Below, in pieces: positions 59,663 to 64,000 of a DNA stretch of 64,000 nt. The stretch lies in assembly GCA_030248195.1 (NCBI GenBank), contig JASAND010028198.1, positions 1 through 64,000 of the forward strand, written 5' to 3'. The translations under genes were made by a program, and so were the position numbers. How positions within the stretch are numbered: the first letter of the stretch is position 1; each line of letters begins with the position of its first letter. This stretch comes from Trissonchulus latispiculum. Lineage: Eukaryota; Nematoda; Enoplea; Enoplida; Ironidae. The notes beneath the pieces are model-generated. The model saw nothing but the letters and a program-made list of their open reading frames with translations. It was not told the DNA's origin and made no database searches.

Positions 59663-59777
59663 ACTTTATAAAATCACAATTGGAATCTTATTATTTTATT
59701 TTGATTTGGTATATATTTAATTTTAATATAATTTATATAGTAGCATTTAATGATGTATGATTTCATAGCTGGTGTTT

Positions 59778-59783
59778 AATAAA
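59778..59783 (+). terminator. PNPO polyadenylation signal
   Basis: AATAAA lies 116 bases after the stop codon, a normal 3' UTR distance. Confidence 0.6.
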
Positions 59784-60205
59784 ACTATCATTGCGGGTTT
59801 TTACTGCTGTTATCTAGGATTATTCCGGGAAGACTTAAGTTTAGTAGGGCTTCTTGGTGGCATGGCTTCTAGAGTACATAATAGCAATAATTATTACTAA
59901 AAACATAAAGGAACCTTAGACTATTGTTGGGTATGCGCAACTGCAAAATTGGCTGAGTACACGCAGGTGCAGCAGTATAATGCTGGGCCACTTCCAAAAA
60001 TCCATTACTTTTTGAGCACAGAAAATTAAACTAAGGGTGTCGATTTGAAGGTCTCACATTAAGGCCAATTCTTGGATGTAATGCTCAAACAAGCTTAAAC
60101 TTTTGGTCAAGTAGGTACTGGTGGTTAATGGTTAGGATTTGGATCGAACCCCTCCTCCCCTTTTCTGTCATAAATCCGACGCCCTTATCATTCGGTTACA
60201 GTGCC

Positions 60206-60800
60206 CGGATCTTTTGCGCTTTCCCCCCCCCAGCTCTAACTTTTGGTTTTTTTGACCAATAACTTTGAAATTTGGTGTGGGTGCATACTGGAGGCTGATG
60301 AATTCAAAAATTAAAAAATTTTAGCTTTTAAAAAAATTTTTAAAAATTTAAAATTTTAGTTTGGTAAGGGGGCACCAAGGAGAACCAAAAAATTTTTTGA
60401 AACAAATTTGCTGAAAACTTGCTTACAGGGGTTTTCTGTGGTGCTGAGCACGAATCTGAAATCCATTTTTCGATAGCTTTTCGTTAGCTCAGTATAAGCT
60501 TACATGTTAAGCTTACAAATTTAGCTTATACTGAGCTAACGAAGAGCTGAATGGAAAAGCGGATTTCAGATTCGTGCTCAGCACCCCAGAAAACCCCTGT
60601 ATGCAGGTTTTTAGCAAATTTTTTCAAACAATTTTTTGGTCCCCCTTATCAAACTAAAATTTTAAATTTTTAAATTTTTTAAACTTTAAAATTTTTGAAT
60701 TTTTGAATTCATCAGCCTCCAGTATGCACCCACACCAAATTTCAAAGTTATTGGTCAAAAAATCAAAAGTTAGGGCTGGGGGGAAAGTGCAAAAGATCCC
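60206..60800. repeat. 595-bp palindrome
   Basis: GGATCTTTTGCGCTTTCCCC at the left mirrors GGGGGAAAGTGCAAAAGATCC at the right, and the arms match down to the centre near 60511 (CAGTATAAGCTTA / TTAGCTTATACTG). Same family as 36624-37183. Confidence 0.75.
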
Positions 60801-60911
60801 AGTGCCCTACGGGAGTTTCCTATTCGTAACTTTAACACATGCAGACCTGCGGTTTGAGCTGAAATTATCAACCAACCGAAAGAGATTCGTCTTAAGTTTA
60901 TTGGTTTATAT

Positions 60912-61772
60912 TAGAGACCTTCACGGGCCTGAATTTTCAGGCCCGGCCCGGCCCGGCCCGTAAAAAAATTCTGCTCGGCCCGGCCCGGCCCGGCCCGGCC
61001 CGTTCAAAAAATTTTCCACCTCGGCCCGGCCCGGCCCGCTCCAAGTCAGGCCCGGCCCGGCCCGGCCCGTAAGCTAAAAAGTCAAGCCCGGCTCGGCCCG
61101 AGCCCGTTGCTAAAATTTTGCATTTGCCAGAAAAATTGTTCAAAATTTCAAAAAATTGTTTGTCATGGCAGAGAAAATTTTTAGTCACTTTTTCCAGTAG
61201 ATGTTTATTTAGAGCAGTACAGTACAGTCACTGCTTCAGCTCTTTCTGTTTAGAGAATTAATAGCTCCTCAATTTCGTTGATGCAAGTCAGCAAGGCAAT
61301 AACTACATGTCAAGAGAACTCTACTCTTGTCAAATATTAAAAATAAACATTATATTTCAAATCCTAATGGACGAGCAAAAGATATATAAAGATTAAAAAA
61401 TTTACACGCACAAGTAAGCTAACTGTACATGGGAAAGAGCTAAAAAGGGCTTGAAGAACTGCAAAATAATTAGATCGAAATAAATAGCCAAAGAGTTACC
61501 AACATTCATTTTGGAAGAGCTAAAATTTCCATAAAAAATTGGGAAATAAAACTCATACAAATCACACAAATCTTTGTGTATAACTGAAAAGAATAGGCCC
61601 GGCCCGAAGCCCGGCCCGCTCCAGCACTCGGCCCGGCCCGGCCCGCACCCAAACTTTTCCTCCCACGGCCCGGCCCGGCCCGCCCCGTTCTACCTTAGGC
61701 CCGGCCCGGCCCGCGGGCCGGGCGGGCCGGGCCGGGCCGGGCCGGGCCTGCGGGCCTGAGTGAAGGTCTCTA
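60912..61772. mobile_element. Non-autonomous hAT element with GGCCCG arrays
   Basis: The 13-bp TIR TAGAGACCTTCAC occurs at both ends, flanked by an exact 8-bp duplication GTTTATAT (60904-60911 and 61773-61780). Subterminal regions (60939-61100 and 61597-61756) are arrays of GGCCCG units. The core is AT-rich with no transposase. Confidence 0.85.
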
Positions 61773-62364
61773 GTTTATATACTGCCTTGTAGAATACGAA
61801 ATATGTTAAAATGAACAAACAAAATTATGAAAGAAAAATCGGCCAAAGATGACCTCCATTTCCAGTCCAGAGGCGATTGCTAATAAAAATTAAAAAATTA
61901 CACAAAGGCAAGTCAAGGAAATTGTTTGTGTGTGACCAAGAAGCAAAAGCATTTTGGTACAAATCAGTCCTATTGAACAGACATTTTCATACTAACATTT
62001 AGGCAAAATACCGTAGTTTTTCCAAAAATGGAACTGCTGTACGAAATCCGCGCATGGCAAGAAAATGGGGTATCTGGAAAATGATCCCAAGGTAATAAAA
62101 TGCTGTATCATGGATCCCTCCCTATCCCATCATCCCATCCCATGTGCGAGCACTGCTTGTGTTCATCGATTGCCCTTCGGGTAACGGGAAGCGGGCCGGC
62201 TGCATAATCAGGAACTCGGTTTTCAACCTTATTCATTCTCCACCAGTAGTACTGATAGTTTGAGACTGTAACTTTAACTTTACTGTGTGGGCTAGCACGA
62301 AAGCGTCTTCTAAAATGTCACTACAGTTTGGGAACGAATTCAAACTTAAGCTTGGCTCGATTGT

Positions 62365-62436
62365 ACCTGGGTGGCTCAATCGGTAGAGCGTTGGTCTAGA
62401 TCGCCAAAGGTTGTGGGTTCGATCCCCACCTCAGGT
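62365..62436 (+). mobile_element. tRNA-like head of a SINE (or tRNA pseudogene)
   Basis: 72 bases fold as a full cloverleaf: acceptor ACCTGGG/CTCAGGT, D stem GCTC/GAGC, anticodon stem TTGGT/GCCAA, T arm GTGGG-TTCGATC-CCCAC. The loop CTAGATC would give anticodon AGA with U at position 37, but there is no long variable arm as tRNA-Ser needs. The copy continues into a SINE-like body, so a functional tRNA is unlikely. Confidence 0.6.
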
Positions 62437-62735
62437 CCGAATTTTTCGGATCGGAGGTGCTGTAGTGACAATCTTAGTTCCGTTTGTTCTTTCATTTATT
62501 CCAATTCTACTCAAACCAAGACAGCAAGAGGCGCACCCAGCAATATACATACGTTACCTTAACGTTAAAGTCTCACACTATACGTTACTATACTCTTCTG
62601 AAGTTTGATTCCCCAATGCTTTGCGCCCGATGAAGAGCGTTCAAAAATTCCTGACGAAGGGCTCAGAAGCCCGAAACCGGTAACGTAACGACGGCGTTCA
62701 CCGCATTGGTTTTCACCCTTCGCAGCTGCAATCAA
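62437..62735 (+). mobile_element. SINE body with hammerhead-like motif
   Basis: It follows the tRNA-like head directly. It contains CTGACGA, a hairpin GGGCT-CAGA-AGCCC and GAAA at 62651-62676, the order of a hammerhead ribozyme core. Confidence 0.4.
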
Positions 62736-63506
62736 GTACATCAATGAAACCTGATTGGTTTATGCAGCAGAATTTATGGGGTCTCAGTGCAATTGACAGC
62801 TGAACAGTTTCTGTGTGCTCAACTCAGACTAAAATGATCATAACTTACTCAAGTTTTGGAGCTATTCAGCAATCTGTATGTACATAATTTGAAAGCTCAT
62901 AATGCATAACCATATTATGCGTTGAAAATCAATGGCGCCGACCTCTGTCGTATCAAACATTTGTATATATATTTGAACCTTAAAAATGGAATGAAAATTT
63001 AATAATTTCTCAAATGCTCTTAAACATTCGTTTAAATTAGCGCTTGCCACTAAACCAATTCTACTGTCAACGTTCTAATTGAGGAAAGCCAGCTACACCT
63101 AATAATAGCTTTATTGCGCCAAGTACCCAAGTCCAGATGTACTTTGGACGCTAAGTCTAAAAATGTTTTGTACCAGTTTCCCAATTTCTGACAATTTTTA
63201 CTATTTTCGGAATTAGCTCATATGATCAAGGCCGGCCTCGCTGTGCAAAATTTCTTCCCGGCCTGTCTCGAATTACTCATTTGAAGCTGAATCAATGTTT
63301 TGTTGTATAAGAACTTATATAAGAAGCAGCAATAGCAAGAGTAAATTTTTGATTGTGATATTGAATTTGGGAGAAAATAAGGATGGCAAGAGCAGATTCT
63401 GCCGGTCAGGCTTTGCCGGCTTTCAAGGTAAACGACAAACTCTAAATTGCTCATTAGATGACTGACTGGACAAACAGTAATTGTTTTCTTTCTCGGCATC
63501 TGAAAG

Positions 63507-64000
63507 TTACTTCTTTTGATCAGTCACCGGATTAATCAGTGATTTCATATGGCGAAAGGCAGCAGCACGGAAACGTTTCGGGTCCAGTTCTGTAGCTAGG
63601 TTGGGAGGCATTAAATTCCAGATACGGGTAGTGGATGGTATAAAGCTGTTTGAATGGTGGCTTGTGCGTGATCGGGGTGCGACTCTGGAGGCAGGATTTG
63701 CATTTCCCCGAGTTGCTCGGAGCCTTTCAGGATGATTTGGCGGTAACAGAGGCTGCAATGACGGAAAGTCGGTTCGGTAAGTAAGCGCATGATACACAGC
63801 TAATGCACCGGTTCGATTCCTCAACTTGATTGAATCGAAGTTGGCACCACAGATCTTGGACGCTTTCTTGTTGATGGATTCAAGGGCGTCTAGGGCGTAT
63901 TGAGGAGCATTGGTGCACAAAGGCAAGCAATATTCCATGATTGGACGGATTGCTGCTTTGTACGAGTGCCCCAGAGCATTTTTCGAAAGTATGTCCCGAT
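63507..64000 (-). CDS. Non-LTR retrotransposon reverse transcriptase, C-terminal part
   Basis: The minus frame is open from the window edge and ends at 63507-63509. Upstream of the internal ATG (63936-63938) the frame continues through NALGHSYKAAIRPIMEYC, the conserved LINE RT tail that precedes Y-C-L-P. Downstream are SINKKASKI, RTGALAVYHALTYR and a final NSFIPSTTRIWNLMPPNLA, the typical C-terminal signature of Jockey/CR1/RTE-like elements. The 5' part, including the catalytic YxDD, lies beyond the window. A 3' UTR probably follows toward 63230. Confidence 0.8.
   Translation of the reverse strand, partial: RDILSKNALGHSYKAAIRPIMEYCLPLCTNAPQYALDALESINKKASKICGANFDSIKLRNRTGALAVYHALTYRTDFPSLQPLLPPNHPERLRATRGNANPASRVAPRSRTSHHSNSFIPSTTRIWNLMPPNLATELDPKRFRAAAFRHMKSLINPVTDQKK

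Larger units (their letters stand above)
59663..63506. other. Repeat-dense interval after PNPO
   Basis: It holds SINE copies, a 595-bp palindrome, a hAT element, a tRNA-like SINE head with a hammerhead-like motif, and CCGGCC fragments (63228-63420). No protein-coding exon recognised. Confidence 0.65.

Noticed and set aside
60703..61188. Gly/Pro/Ala/Arg-repeat ORFs
   Set aside because: They are translations of the GGCCCG arrays of the hAT element and its flanking palindrome.
62365..62436. Functional tRNA-Ser(AGA) gene
   Set aside because: The cloverleaf is good, but serine tRNAs need a long variable arm, position 37 is U, and the sequence runs into a SINE-like body.

Overview
This is a repeat-rich nuclear window from an invertebrate animal. 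Coding DNA is cut into short GT-AG exons with long introns full of transposable elements. The protein homologies (RBM48, PNPO) and the element types (LTR and non-LTR retrotransposons, tRNA-derived SINEs, hAT-, Harbinger- and TTAA-type DNA elements) fit a metazoan. I cannot name the phylum. Most long single-frame ORFs here are chance or repeat sequence; the real genes appear only after joining exons by phase and homology.

Layout. 1-~5.3 kb: the 5' part of an LTR retrotransposon on the minus strand (LTR, primer-binding site, 2.2 kb leader, gag, zinc knuckle, protease), cut by the window edge and carrying one in-frame TGA. 5.4-13.75 kb: RBM48 on the plus strand, four exons, an RRM protein of the U12 (minor) spliceosome; its introns hold a SINE, an E2F-motif-rich terminal-inverted-repeat element, a hAT-type element with an exact 8-bp duplication and a 690-bp TTAA foldback. 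20.5-27.9 kb and 40.8-47.1 kb: two tandem paralogous genes, eight and six exons, predicted at 715 and 637 residues. Each has two cold-shock-like domains at the N-terminus, a conserved helical segment and an Arg/Ser-rich tail. I do not recognise a named family, and this pair is the best candidate for something undescribed. 53.2-59.7 kb: PNPO (pyridoxamine 5'-phosphate oxidase), six exons recognised, first tiny exon uncertain. 63.5-64 kb: the C-terminus of a non-LTR retrotransposon reverse transcriptase on the minus strand, entering from the right.

The gaps (13.75-20.5, 27.9-40.8, 47.1-53.2 and 59.7-63.5 kb) show no convincing exons. They hold SINEs, MITEs with long G or C tracts, palindromes of 270-810 bp, a Harbinger-type MITE with TTA duplications, a hAT element with GGCCCG arrays, piggyBac-like TTAA elements, and microsatellites.

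Functionally, three neighbouring genes (RBM48 and the two CSD-RS paralogues) look RNA-related, two with RS tails typical of splicing-associated proteins. Whether they work together is inference. PNPO is an unrelated vitamin B6 enzyme.
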